From Brevibacterium sp. 'Marine' (lineage in GTDB: Bacteria; Actinomycetota; Actinomycetes; Actinomycetales; Brevibacteriaceae), in NCBI RefSeq assembly GCF_012844365.1, contig NZ_CP051626.1, positions 1,488,001 to 1,552,000 of the forward strand: 64,000 nt of DNA, read 5' to 3'. Positions 34,851 to 42,877 of the stretch are shown here, one piece after another. The position numbers were made by a program, and so were the translations under genes. The notes beneath the pieces were generated by a model. The model saw only the letters and a list, made by a program, of their open reading frames with translations, did no database searches and had not been told where the DNA came from. The number at the start of each line of letters is the position of its first letter. Positions within the stretch are counted from its first letter, which is position 1.

Positions 34851-35870
34851 ATGGCTTGGCAGTACTGGACCGAAGCCGCCCGACGAGGGGGCTGGCGTGA
34901 AGTGCCCACCCCACACGCGGACCCCGACTCGGGGATCGAGCTGCGGGTCACCACCACCGCCTCGGCGGTGTCGAAAGGCACAGAAACACTCGTCCACACC
35001 GGCCGCATCCCCACCCGCGTGGAAAACCTGATGCGGGCTCCTCACCAGCTCGGGGACTTCCCATTCCCGGTGTCGTACGGCTACCTCGGCGTCGGCGTCG
35101 TCGATGAAGGTCCGCGGGACTGGATCGGCGCTCGCGTCTTCGGCCTGCTGCCGCACCACTCCCACCACATTGTGACCACCGAGGATGTCCACCTCATTCC
35201 CGACGGCATCGACGACCACCGGGCGCTGTTGGCCGGCGCTGTCGAAACCGGCCTCAACATCCTTTGGCACCAACCGCCGCGCTTCGCCGACCGCGTCGCC
35301 GTCATCGGTGCGGGCATGATCGGCACAGCCACCGCACTGCTGGCAACCCGGATGCCGCTCGACCGTCTTGAAGTCGTCGAAATCGACCCGCACAGGCGCG
35401 CACTGTTGACTGACCTCGGCTTCACCGCGGTCGCGCCTGACGATGCGTGCTCCGACTGTGACCTTGTCATCCATACCTCAGGGAACCAGGCAGGACTGGC
35501 CCGGGGACTCGAGATCACCGGCGACGACGGCACTGTGATCGAAGCATCCTGGTACGGCAGCGACAGCCCAAGCGTGCCGCTCGGCGCAGACTTCCACGCC
35601 CGCCGACTGAGCATCATCGCCTCACAGGTCGGCGAGGTCGCCGCCGGACACCGAGCACGCCGCACCAGGGCCCAACGGATGAGTGCGGCGCTGGCAGCCC
35701 TGAACGATGATCGCTTCGATTCCCTGATCACCGGAGTCTCCGATTGGACGGAGCTGCCGAGGGTCATGGACGAACTCAGCGGCGGCAGTGACGGCGACGG
35801 CTGCAGCAGCAACCTCGCCCAGGTCGCACTCTGTCATGTCATCGACTACACGGGCGCCCACGCCCGCTGA
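34851..35870 (+). CDS. MDR-superfamily dehydrogenase (zinc-type, no clear zinc ligands)
   Basis: The 339-residue product has an N-terminal GroES-like domain (SKGTETLVHTGRIP, YGYLGVGVVDEG) and a Rossmann domain with VAVIGAGMIGTATALLA and a basic/acidic VVEIDPHRRALL. The classical GHE zinc motif is absent, and the structural zinc loop is missing. It would be an NAD(P)-dependent oxidoreductase. It opens a five-gene plus-strand cluster with a PTPS homologue, glycosyltransferase, methyltransferase and flippase-like protein, so its substrate is probably an intermediate of that pathway. Similar to BchC-like and sugar-alcohol dehydrogenases. Confidence 0.75.
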   Translation: MAWQYWTEAARRGGWREVPTPHADPDSGIELRVTTTASAVSKGTETLVHTGRIPTRVENLMRAPHQLGDFPFPVSYGYLGVGVVDEGPRDWIGARVFGLLPHHSHHIVTTEDVHLIPDGIDDHRALLAGAVETGLNILWHQPPRFADRVAVIGAGMIGTATALLATRMPLDRLEVVEIDPHRRALLTDLGFTAVAPDDACSDCDLVIHTSGNQAGLARGLEITGDDGTVIEASWYGSDSPSVPLGADFHARRLSIIASQVGEVAAGHRARRTRAQRMSAALAALNDDRFDSLITGVSDWTELPRVMDELSGGSDGDGCSSNLAQVALCHVIDYTGAHAR

Positions 35871-35964
35871 CCGATTCCCGGGCACCGCGGACGCGTTGAA
35901 CCTCACACATCCGCAGCCCGGCGGCGAAGCACCCAACCGGTACCCCGAGAGGAAAGAGAAGACG

Positions 35965-36348
35965 ATGTTCGGACTCACGGTCAACGACCATGTGATGATC
36001 GCCCACAGTCTGCCCGACGAATTCTTCGGACCCGCCCAAGGCGTCCATGGTGCCACTCTCGAAGTCTCGGCGACCTTCACCCGCCCGAGCCTGGACGAGC
36101 ATTCCGTCGTCCTCGACATCGGTGAGGCCATGAGCCTGCTCGACGCGGCTCTGACCCATCTGCGCTATGCGAACCTCGACGAACACCCGGACTTCGCAGG
36201 GAAGCTGAGCACGACCGAAGCCGTCGCCGAATACATCGGAAAGCGCCTGGCCGCATCCCTGGCGGACCGCCCAGAGATCGGCATCAGCATCGAACTGCAG
36301 GAGAATCCGCGCGCAGCGATCACGTACACCGTCCCGGAGCGGGCGTGA
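35965..36348 (+). CDS. 6-pyruvoyltetrahydropterin synthase / QueD-family homologue, divergent
   Basis: From ATG 35965 the product is 127 residues, the usual size for one T-fold subunit. The fold-defining segments are MIAHSLPDEFFGPAQGVHGATLEVSATF, VVLDIGEAMSLLDAALTHL and STTEAVAEYIGKRLA. Canonical enzymes bind zinc with three His (one in the FxxxH segment and two in HGH). Here the pair reads HGA, so one ligand is missing, and there is no Cys at the catalytic position. It may catalyse a different reaction on a GTP-derived pterin or have a binding role. Its stop overlaps the glycosyltransferase start (GTGA). Confidence 0.78.
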   Translation: MFGLTVNDHVMIAHSLPDEFFGPAQGVHGATLEVSATFTRPSLDEHSVVLDIGEAMSLLDAALTHLRYANLDEHPDFAGKLSTTEAVAEYIGKRLAASLADRPEIGISIELQENPRAAITYTVPERA

Positions 36349-37490
36349 GCCTCCACCTCATCGAACCCGATCTCGGCCGCATCAGCGGGGGATCGGCGTA
36401 CAATCGAGCGCTCGCCGAGGCGGCCGGAGACCAGGTCGTGCTCCATTCGGTGCCCGGTTCCTGGGCCGATCCGGGACCGGCCGAGTCCGCAGCCGTGGAC
36501 GATGTCCTCGACGCAGTGACCGGGCCCGTCCTCCTCGACGGGCTCATCGCCACCGCACTGCCCGAGGTGGTGACCGACCCTGCGCACAAATATCGCAGAG
36601 GGCAGGGTCCGCTCATCCCGCTCATCCCGCTCATCCATTGCCTGGCAGACGCCGACGACAGTGCCGCCCGCGACCGCGAATGGCAGGCCATCAGCGCCGC
36701 ACCCGCAGTCATCACCACGAGCCGGTTCACCGCCGCGGGCCTGGAATCCCGCTACGGGATCCGCGCCGAGGCGGCCGTGCCCGGAAACCCGGCACGCCCA
36801 CAGAGCTCAGGCGGTGGAGGAGCCCATTTCGTGTGCATCGGCGCCATCGAAGAGAACAAAGGACAGCTGCTCATCGTCGAAGCTCTGACAGAGCTGATGG
36901 CCGGGGAACCAGTGGTATCCGAAGTCCGTGCGCAGGATGAAGCACACGAAGAGGCGGCCGCGGAACAGCCGTGGCGGGTCACCTTCGCCGGCCCGCTCGT
37001 GGACGCAGAATACGCTCGTCGGCTGCAGACAGCCTGCCGTGCCCTGCCCGCGGGCAGAGCCGACATCGTCGGCGAACTCAGCCGGGCCGAGATCGGCGCC
37101 TTGTACGGCAACGCCGATTTGCTGCTTCTGCCCTCATGCTCGGAGGCCTTTGGGATGGTCGTTGCCGAGGCAGCGGCCGCCGGAATCCCAGCCTTCGTCA
37201 CCGCCGGAACCGGAGCCGAAGAGCCCCTGGGAGCCGGACTCGGCCTGCCTCGCACCGTCAGCGCATGGACACAGTCACTGCACCGCTGGCTGACCGACGA
37301 CGAGTTCCGCACCGACCTCGCCGAGGACGCTCGCCGGAATCGTGCCAACGCCATTCGTTCCTGGACCGATACCGCCGCCGCGGTCCTGCGCGTCACCGCC
37401 GAGCACTCACATCCGACCGCACCACCTGCCTCGGCAGAACAGCTGGGACAGCCCGCCGCGGCGGACAAAAAGCAGAGGAGCAGCTTGTGA
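36345..37490 (+). CDS. GT4-type glycosyltransferase
   Basis: The 381-residue GT-B protein starts with GTG overlapping the previous stop. The C-terminal half has the nucleotide-sugar region FVCIGAIEENKGQLLIVEAL, LSRAEIGALYGNADLLLLPSCSEAFGMVVAEAAAAGIP with the EX7E-type glutamates, typical of retaining GT4 enzymes. The N-terminal acceptor domain contains a 9-base tandem repeat coding LIPLIPLIH. Donor and acceptor are unknown; context suggests glycosylation of a pterin- or pyrimidine-derived molecule, or of a lipid carrier. Confidence 0.82.
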   Translation: MSLHLIEPDLGRISGGSAYNRALAEAAGDQVVLHSVPGSWADPGPAESAAVDDVLDAVTGPVLLDGLIATALPEVVTDPAHKYRRGQGPLIPLIPLIHCLADADDSAARDREWQAISAAPAVITTSRFTAAGLESRYGIRAEAAVPGNPARPQSSGGGGAHFVCIGAIEENKGQLLIVEALTELMAGEPVVSEVRAQDEAHEEAAAEQPWRVTFAGPLVDAEYARRLQTACRALPAGRADIVGELSRAEIGALYGNADLLLLPSCSEAFGMVVAEAAAAGIPAFVTAGTGAEEPLGAGLGLPRTVSAWTQSLHRWLTDDEFRTDLAEDARRNRANAIRSWTDTAAAVLRVTAEHSHPTAPPASAEQLGQPAAADKKQRSSL

Positions 37491-38383
37491 CTGCGGCTGA
37501 ACCCGACTGGCTGGACCTGCGCCGTCCCGTCGATGACGCGGCTCGTCAGGAGTCGCTGCAACTGCTCGATGACGCAGTGGCCCGACTTCGGGATGGAACA
37601 GAGCCGGGCACGAAGTCACTGCTCACCATCGACATCGGAGCCGGCACCGGAAACTCGTCACAGTGGTTCGACGCTGTTCTGCGCGCTCGCCTGTCCGACT
37701 GGGAGATCAACTGGGTCCTCCTCGACTCCGATGAAACCTCCCTTGACCTCGCGGCAGCGGCCCTTCCGCACGCCCGCACAGTCTGTGCCCCGATCGCCGC
37801 GCTCCCGGCCCTCAGCACCGAGCTGCTCTCTGCTTCGGAGTTTCAGGGATCGAAGCTGCTGCTCACCTGCAGCGCCCTCCTCGACGTCCTCACCGAAACA
37901 GACCTCACCGCCGTCGTTCGCACTCTCACCGACCACGACGGCCTCGGACTGTTCCTGCTCAGCCTCGTCGGCGGGTGGACACTCGAGCCGGCCCATCCTC
38001 ACGACGCAGCCATCGATGCGGCATTCACCGCCCACCAGCACCGCGATGGAAGGCTGGGCCACCATGCTCCCGAACATCTCATGAGCCTCGCGCGCAGAAA
38101 CGGACTCACCGCCGTCGAAGGCCCCAGCCCCTGGCGACTCGAGGCCCCAGCTGACCGGACCTTCCTCAGCAGATTCCTCTCCGAACGCCTCGATGCAGCG
38201 GTCGACGAAGATCCCGCACTGGCCGAAGCCGCACAAGCATGGTGGACGCAGAAGCAGTCACAGTTGGACTCGGGGCTGCGGGTCAGAGTCGACCACCGCG
38301 ATGTGCTCATCGACGCAGCCGAAAGCGCTGGAGAGCAGGAGACCCCTGCGAACCCTCAGCCCACCCGATCGGGACCACAGTGA
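37487..38383 (+). CDS. Class I SAM-dependent methyltransferase
   Basis: From GTG 37487 (AGAGGAG upstream, GTGA overlap with the glycosyltransferase) the product is 298 residues. The SAM-binding motif I is LLTIDIGAGTGNSSQWFDAVL, followed by WVLLDSDETSLDLAAA (acidic motif II) and KLLLTCSALLDVLTE. The C-terminal third has no recognised domain. It probably methylates the product of this cluster. The open frame continues upstream as a shadow of the glycosyltransferase and is not used. Confidence 0.78.
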   Translation: MTAAEPDWLDLRRPVDDAARQESLQLLDDAVARLRDGTEPGTKSLLTIDIGAGTGNSSQWFDAVLRARLSDWEINWVLLDSDETSLDLAAAALPHARTVCAPIAALPALSTELLSASEFQGSKLLLTCSALLDVLTETDLTAVVRTLTDHDGLGLFLLSLVGGWTLEPAHPHDAAIDAAFTAHQHRDGRLGHHAPEHLMSLARRNGLTAVEGPSPWRLEAPADRTFLSRFLSERLDAAVDEDPALAEAAQAWWTQKQSQLDSGLRVRVDHRDVLIDAAESAGEQETPANPQPTRSGPQ

Positions 38384-38384
38384 C

Positions 38385-39254
38385 GTGACCTGGGCGAAGA
38401 GGGCACTTATGTTCGCCATCACCGTCGCGCTGCTGGCGCTGACGGTGCGAGTCGTCGGTGCTCAAGCGCTCTTGGACGGATGGCAGGTCCTCAACGTCTG
38501 GACGGTCTTGGCCGCACTCGCCTGCGGATTCATCATGACCGGTGCCCAGGCGCTGCGCTGGACTCTGCTGCTCGCGCACAGAGGCACCGCCATCACGTGG
38601 TCACGGGCGCTCGCCGACTGCTACTCCTCGTCGCTGCTGAACATGGTCCTGCCCGGCGGACTCGGCGGTGATGCGGCCCGAGTCGCCGTCTACCGTCACA
38701 CCGGGCCGAAGAAGTGGCTGTCACCGCTGGCTGCCGTCGGAGCCGAACGATTGAGCACGACGACGCTGCTCTTCGCCACCGCCGCCCTCTGTCTCATCGA
38801 CGTCTCCGGCCGACTGGCACTCATGGCCGCAGCCGTCTCCGTCGCCACCCTGGTCATCTCCGTGTGGGGAACTCGCGGAATGGACTGGCGGCGCACCCTC
38901 ACCATCTGGGCATCCTCGGCACTGGGCATTGCGGCCCTCTTCATGCTCTTCGTTATCGCCATGGCGGCGCTCGGGGGACCTGTCGTGCCGGTGCTCGCGG
39001 TCGTCGGACTCGCTGCGATGAGCATCCCGATCGGTGTCGGAGGATGGGGCGTGCGCGAACTCAGCGTCAGTCTCATCGCGGCCGGAATCTCTGTGTCGAT
39101 GGAGACCGCGGTGATGGCCTCGACCGGCTACGGTCTGCTCGCGGCGATCTCCACCTTGCCCGGAATCGTCACTGTGTGGACTGCGGGGACTCGACAGAAG
39201 CAGGTTCCTGCACGCCCGGACTCGGCTGCGAATGGGCAACCGCAGCCTGACTGA
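38385..39254 (+). CDS. Lysylphosphatidylglycerol-synthase-TM / flippase-like membrane protein
   Basis: From GTG 38385, two bases after the methyltransferase stop, the product is 289 residues with about seven hydrophobic helices. LLNMVLPGGLGGDAARVAVYRH and LAAVGAERLSTTTLLF are the conserved loop motifs of the UPF0104/AglD family, and IPIGVGGWGVRELSVSLIA is the late signature. These integral membrane proteins are linked to transfer or flipping of lipid-linked sugars. Its last 86 bases overlap, in antisense, the end of the ribA-ribD-like gene. Confidence 0.8.
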   Translation: MTWAKRALMFAITVALLALTVRVVGAQALLDGWQVLNVWTVLAALACGFIMTGAQALRWTLLLAHRGTAITWSRALADCYSSSLLNMVLPGGLGGDAARVAVYRHTGPKKWLSPLAAVGAERLSTTTLLFATAALCLIDVSGRLALMAAAVSVATLVISVWGTRGMDWRRTLTIWASSALGIAALFMLFVIAMAALGGPVVPVLAVVGLAAMSIPIGVGGWGVRELSVSLIAAGISVSMETAVMASTGYGLLAAISTLPGIVTVWTAGTRQKQVPARPDSAANGQPQPD

Positions 39255-40596
39255 GCAGATATTCGGTGCACATATCCTCACCGAGTTCGAATCGACGGAA
39301 CGGTGTCCGCAGAGCTTGCGCCATCACCTCGGAGCCCTGGAAGCGGATGCCCGGCACACCATCGCCGATGAAGACCGGAGCGGTGGTGAGGAACAGCCGG
39401 TCGAGAGCACCCGCGGCAAGAAACGATGAGACCGTGCGTCCGCCACCCTCGACGAGGACGGACCCGGCCACCTGGCCACGGACGACGGCGATGATGTCCT
39501 GCGGGGACGCCGAGGAGGGAAGACGGATCACACGGACGTGACCACCGACGTGCGAACTGGGGGCCGCCTCGGCGCCGATCAGCCACAAGGTCGGTGTCGG
39601 ACCGGTGCTCAGCACCGTTGACGTGACCGGCACCCGGGCGTGCGGATCGAGGACGACGCGGACAGGGTCAGTGCCGGGCACCGCACGCACAGTCAGTTGC
39701 GGATCATCGGCGATGACGGTCTGGGCGCCGACGAGGACCGTGCCCACATGCGCGCGGATCCGGTGCAGATGGGTGCGATCCGTGGTTCCGGAGACGAAGC
39801 AGGCATCACCGGTGCGAGTTGCGATGAATCCGTCCTGACTCTGTGCGAGCTGGGCGACGACCTCCTGGTTCGCGGCCAATGAAGCATAGATGTCCTCACC
39901 GAATCCCGACAGGTTGACAGGGGACTGCCCCGCATCGCTTTCGGGCGGCGCATCATGGTTCATCCGCTGTCGTTTGCTGCTGATGTAGGCGCTGTTCTCG
40001 GGGCGTTCGGGCACGGGCAGACGAACCCGATCGGCGACGTCGATGCCCAGTTCCTCGAGCGCAAGCTGTTTGCTCGGATTCGAGGTCAGCAAGCGGATGC
40101 GCGAGCAGCCGAGTTCGCGCAGAATCTCCGCCGCTGCCGTGTAGTCACGGGCATCGTCGGGCAGACCGAGTGCTCGATTGGCGGCAACGGTGTCCATACC
40201 GTCGTCTTGGAGCGCATACGCCTGCAGCTTCGCGGCCAGTCCGATTCCCCGGCCTTCATGCCCGGACATGTAGACAAGTATTCCGTGCCCCTCGGCGGCG
40301 ATTTCGGCCAAGGCGGCATCGAGCTGGTCCCCGCAGTCGCACCGGAACGAGCCCAGAGCGTCGCCGGTGAGGCATTCGCTGTGCACGCGCACCAGCGGTC
40401 GGGCACATTCGGCCGGCTCGCCGATCGTCAAGACCGTGTGGGTGACTGCGGCGACGGTGAACGACCTGATTGCGAATGTCCCATGCTTCGTGGGCAGCGA
40501 ACTCACCGGGCCCGCCACGAAGCGTTGGGAGCCGGTGCTGGTGCGCGTCGACGTCATGCCAGCAGTATAGGAAGAAAGATAACGGTCATCGTGCAT
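39169..40596 (-). CDS. Fused GTP cyclohydrolase II and RibD-type reductase
   Basis: The 475-residue product has a complete GTP cyclohydrolase II domain (about 30-220): zinc-cysteine loop SECLTGDALGSFRCDCGDQLD, GHEGRGIGLAAKLQAYALQD and LLTSNPSKQLALEELGI. A linker follows, then a RibD C-terminal reductase domain (about 255-450) with SGTTDRTHLHRIRAHVGTVLVGAQTV and VLVEGGGRTVSSFLAAG. It lacks both the RibB and the RibD deaminase domains, so it would open GTP and reduce the ribosyl to a ribityl pyrimidine phosphate. The start at 40596 overlaps the upstream gene end by 11 bases; ATG 40557 is an alternative. Its place beside PTPS, GT and CDP-alcohol transferase genes suggests a specialised pathway apart from riboflavin. 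Confidence 0.85.
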   Translation of the reverse strand: MHDDRYLSSYTAGMTSTRTSTGSQRFVAGPVSSLPTKHGTFAIRSFTVAAVTHTVLTIGEPAECARPLVRVHSECLTGDALGSFRCDCGDQLDAALAEIAAEGHGILVYMSGHEGRGIGLAAKLQAYALQDDGMDTVAANRALGLPDDARDYTAAAEILRELGCSRIRLLTSNPSKQLALEELGIDVADRVRLPVPERPENSAYISSKRQRMNHDAPPESDAGQSPVNLSGFGEDIYASLAANQEVVAQLAQSQDGFIATRTGDACFVSGTTDRTHLHRIRAHVGTVLVGAQTVIADDPQLTVRAVPGTDPVRVVLDPHARVPVTSTVLSTGPTPTLWLIGAEAAPSSHVGGHVRVIRLPSSASPQDIIAVVRGQVAGSVLVEGGGRTVSSFLAAGALDRLFLTTAPVFIGDGVPGIRFQGSEVMAQALRTPFRRFELGEDMCTEYLLSQAAVAHSQPSPGVQEPASVESPQSTQ

Positions 40597-41341
40597 GTCG
40601 CTCGAGCCAGACGATGTCGCGGCCGAACGACCAGGTCAGCGCGGTCAAGGCCAGCCCGGCCGCCCCAAAGCCGATCCAATCGTGGGCTTGGGCCAGGGGA
40701 GAGGCTGCCGTGATGAGAAGGATGCCCTGCGCCGCGGCCACTACCTTGCGCATCTGCGAAAACGGCAACCGCTGCTGCCACTGGGGACGGAACGCCGTGA
40801 TGAAGCGGAAGACGTAGTAGTACATGCCCGGCAATACCGTCCACCACCCCCACAACGGTACGAGCGCGAGCGCGAGAACGAGGATGAACAGGGCATCGAC
40901 CGTCTCGTCGAATCCGGCGCCCGCCTCAGTGACCTGGGTGCGGCGAGCCACGAATCCGTCGAGTCCGTCAAGGGCGAGAGCGAGTGAACCGACGACCACA
41001 GCGGACCAGTTCAGACCGGGCTGAGAGTGGATGATCAGGGAGGTGCAGACGATGACCAGGCCCAGTCGGCAAACCGTGACCGTATCAGCCGGCGTCCACG
41101 GCCGCCCCCGACGCAGGCGCGGACCGATGCCGACTGCCGCGACCGCGACCACGGCGAGCACTGTCACCAGCGCCGGGTTGAGGATCAGAGAGGTGATCGC
41201 CGAGGCGGCCAGAAGAGATGCTGCCACGGTTCCGCTGCGTACGGCGCCGGACAGGGGCCCGGTCCCGAATCCGGTATCACCGGTGCCGCTGACGTTGCCC
41301 GTGCCTGTGTTCGCAGAGGCGTCGGTCCGTGGCTTGGTCAC
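40586..41341 (-). CDS. CDP-alcohol phosphatidyltransferase family protein
   Basis: The 251-residue integral membrane protein has about six helices and the complete CDP-OH-P signature DGLDGFVARR...GAGFDETVD, with all four Asp residues that hold the metal and CDP group. Enzymes of this family join an alcohol phosphate or inositol/glycerol phosphate to a CDP-lipid or CDP-polyol. It begins the minus-strand pair with the ribA-ribD-like gene (overlapping end and start), so it may use a polyol made from that pathway; this is inference. The N-terminal 25 residues are Gly/Thr-rich. Confidence 0.82.
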   Translation of the reverse strand: MTKPRTDASANTGTGNVSGTGDTGFGTGPLSGAVRSGTVAASLLAASAITSLILNPALVTVLAVVAVAAVGIGPRLRRGRPWTPADTVTVCRLGLVIVCTSLIIHSQPGLNWSAVVVGSLALALDGLDGFVARRTQVTEAGAGFDETVDALFILVLALALVPLWGWWTVLPGMYYYVFRFITAFRPQWQQRLPFSQMRKVVAAAQGILLITAASPLAQAHDWIGFGAAGLALTALTWSFGRDIVWLERHAR

Positions 41342-41614
41342 AACAAGCCTCCTTCCTCAGGCACCGGCAAGCGTTCCTGCGGGTGTGATCGACGTGACAG
41401 ACTCTGAACATTCACCATAGACGATGCCGGCACGGATCAGCCGCACAGGGAGGCTATCGGTGGGACAGGGGCGAGAATCACCGTGAGAGTCATGGGCCGG
41501 TCACGATTGCCGGCGAACCGGCGTGTTGGCGAAGAAGGCCGCATTTCGCCCGTTCTTCTGTGCAAGGATGAACCATCCTCGACCGAGGTGTCTCACATGG
41601 AAATAGGAGCTCAA

Positions 41615-41758
41615 ATGGCTTTCGTCCTCTGGATCATCGCAGCGATCCTCGTCATCTCCGGCATCTTTGCGATCTTCCGCAAACAGCTGCTGTGGGGCAT
41701 CGTCCTCATCGTCGTCGGCTGCCTCGTGGGGCCGGGCGGAGTCAGCCTCTTCACCTGA
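41615..41758 (+). CDS. GPGG-motif small membrane protein
   Basis: From ATG 41615 (TAGGAGC upstream) the product is 47 residues with two hydrophobic helices (MAFVLWIIAAILVISGIF and WGIVLIVVGCLV) and the terminal GPGGVSLF motif that names this actinobacterial family. An earlier in-frame ATG at 41597 would add six residues but lacks a ribosome-binding site. Function is unknown; members are widespread, short and usually monocistronic. Confidence 0.8.
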   Translation: MAFVLWIIAAILVISGIFAIFRKQLLWGIVLIVVGCLVGPGGVSLFT

Positions 41759-41860
41759 CTGGCAGGTCCCGGACTGTCCCCGACCCCTGCCGAGGTCATA
41801 AGGTGAACCCAGACTCTGCCCAATACAGAGGCGGAACCGGAGAGAAGAGGGAGCCCAGAC

Positions 41861-42868
41861 GTGACGACGACCGGAGATCTGAGCGCCGCCGGGGAACAGA
41901 ACGGCCATTCGTGCTGCGCCCCAGCGGTCAGCCGTGCCGTGGCGGACAGTCATCCTTCGAAGCCTGTCGCTGGTCCGCCTGTGCGCTCGGAACCGACGCC
42001 CGCGTTGAGCTTCGACTTCGTGACCTCCGGCGGCACCTTCGACATGGGCGATCCCTTCGGCGACGGGCATCCCTCCGACGGTGAGGGACCACGTCACCGC
42101 GTGAGCCTCACCGAATTCGAGATCGCGACGACAAGCGTGACGAACGATGATTTCGCCCGGTTCGTTGCCGACACCGGGTATGTCACCACTGCTGAGCACC
42201 TGGGCACCTCGGCGGTGTTCGCCATGCTCCTGGAGTCCAACCCAGGGGCACGAGCTCACGTCCTCGGGCGGGCCCCGGGTGTGCCCTGGTGGGTCGAAGT
42301 CTCAGGGGCGAACTGGGCCGCACCCGAAGGGCCCGGATCCACCATCGACAGTCGGGGAGACCATCCCGTCGTCCACATCAGCTGGGACGATGCCCGCGCC
42401 TTCTGCAACTGGTCCGGGACTCGGCTGCCGAGCGAGGCCGAGTGGGAACTCGCGGCTCGGGGCGGACTCAAGGGCCGCCGCTACCCGTGGGGCAACCGGC
42501 TGCTGATCGACGGGGAGTGGAACTGCAATATCTGGCAGGGCGAATTCCCGCGTATGAACACCCTCGACGACGGATTCGTCGGCACCGCACCGGCCCGACA
42601 CTTCACCCCCAACGGACTGGGGCTGTACAACCCCGTCGGCAACGTGTGGGAATGGTGCGCCGACTGGTTCGCTCGCGACTACTACCAGCATTCCCCGCAC
42701 ACCGATCCCCGCGGCCCTGACACCGGAGAGAAGCGGATCATGCGCGGAGGATCGTTCCTGTGCCACGACTCCTACTGCAACCGCTATCGGGTGGCAGCCC
42801 GCTCCTCGAACACACCTGATTCCTCGGCATCGAATATCGGATTCCGCGTCGTCAGAGAGGCACACTGA
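41861..42868 (+). CDS. Formylglycine-generating enzyme (SUMF1 family)
   Basis: The 335-residue product starts with GTG after AGAGGGAG. The FGE-sulfatase domain spans about residues 50-330: FVTSGGTFDMGDPFGDGHPSDGEGP, EIATTSVTNDDFARFVADTGY, HPVVHISWDDARAFCNW, GTRLPSEAEWELAARGG, GNVWEWCADW and the redox pair in GGSFLCHDSYCNRYR. Both active-site cysteines that bind copper in true FGEs are present, so it should oxidise a Cys of a CxPxR-type sulfatase to formylglycine. No sulfatase is in this window. Confidence 0.9.
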   Translation: MTTTGDLSAAGEQNGHSCCAPAVSRAVADSHPSKPVAGPPVRSEPTPALSFDFVTSGGTFDMGDPFGDGHPSDGEGPRHRVSLTEFEIATTSVTNDDFARFVADTGYVTTAEHLGTSAVFAMLLESNPGARAHVLGRAPGVPWWVEVSGANWAAPEGPGSTIDSRGDHPVVHISWDDARAFCNWSGTRLPSEAEWELAARGGLKGRRYPWGNRLLIDGEWNCNIWQGEFPRMNTLDDGFVGTAPARHFTPNGLGLYNPVGNVWEWCADWFARDYYQHSPHTDPRGPDTGEKRIMRGGSFLCHDSYCNRYRVAARSSNTPDSSASNIGFRVVREAH

Positions 42869-42877
42869 GCGCTGTAG

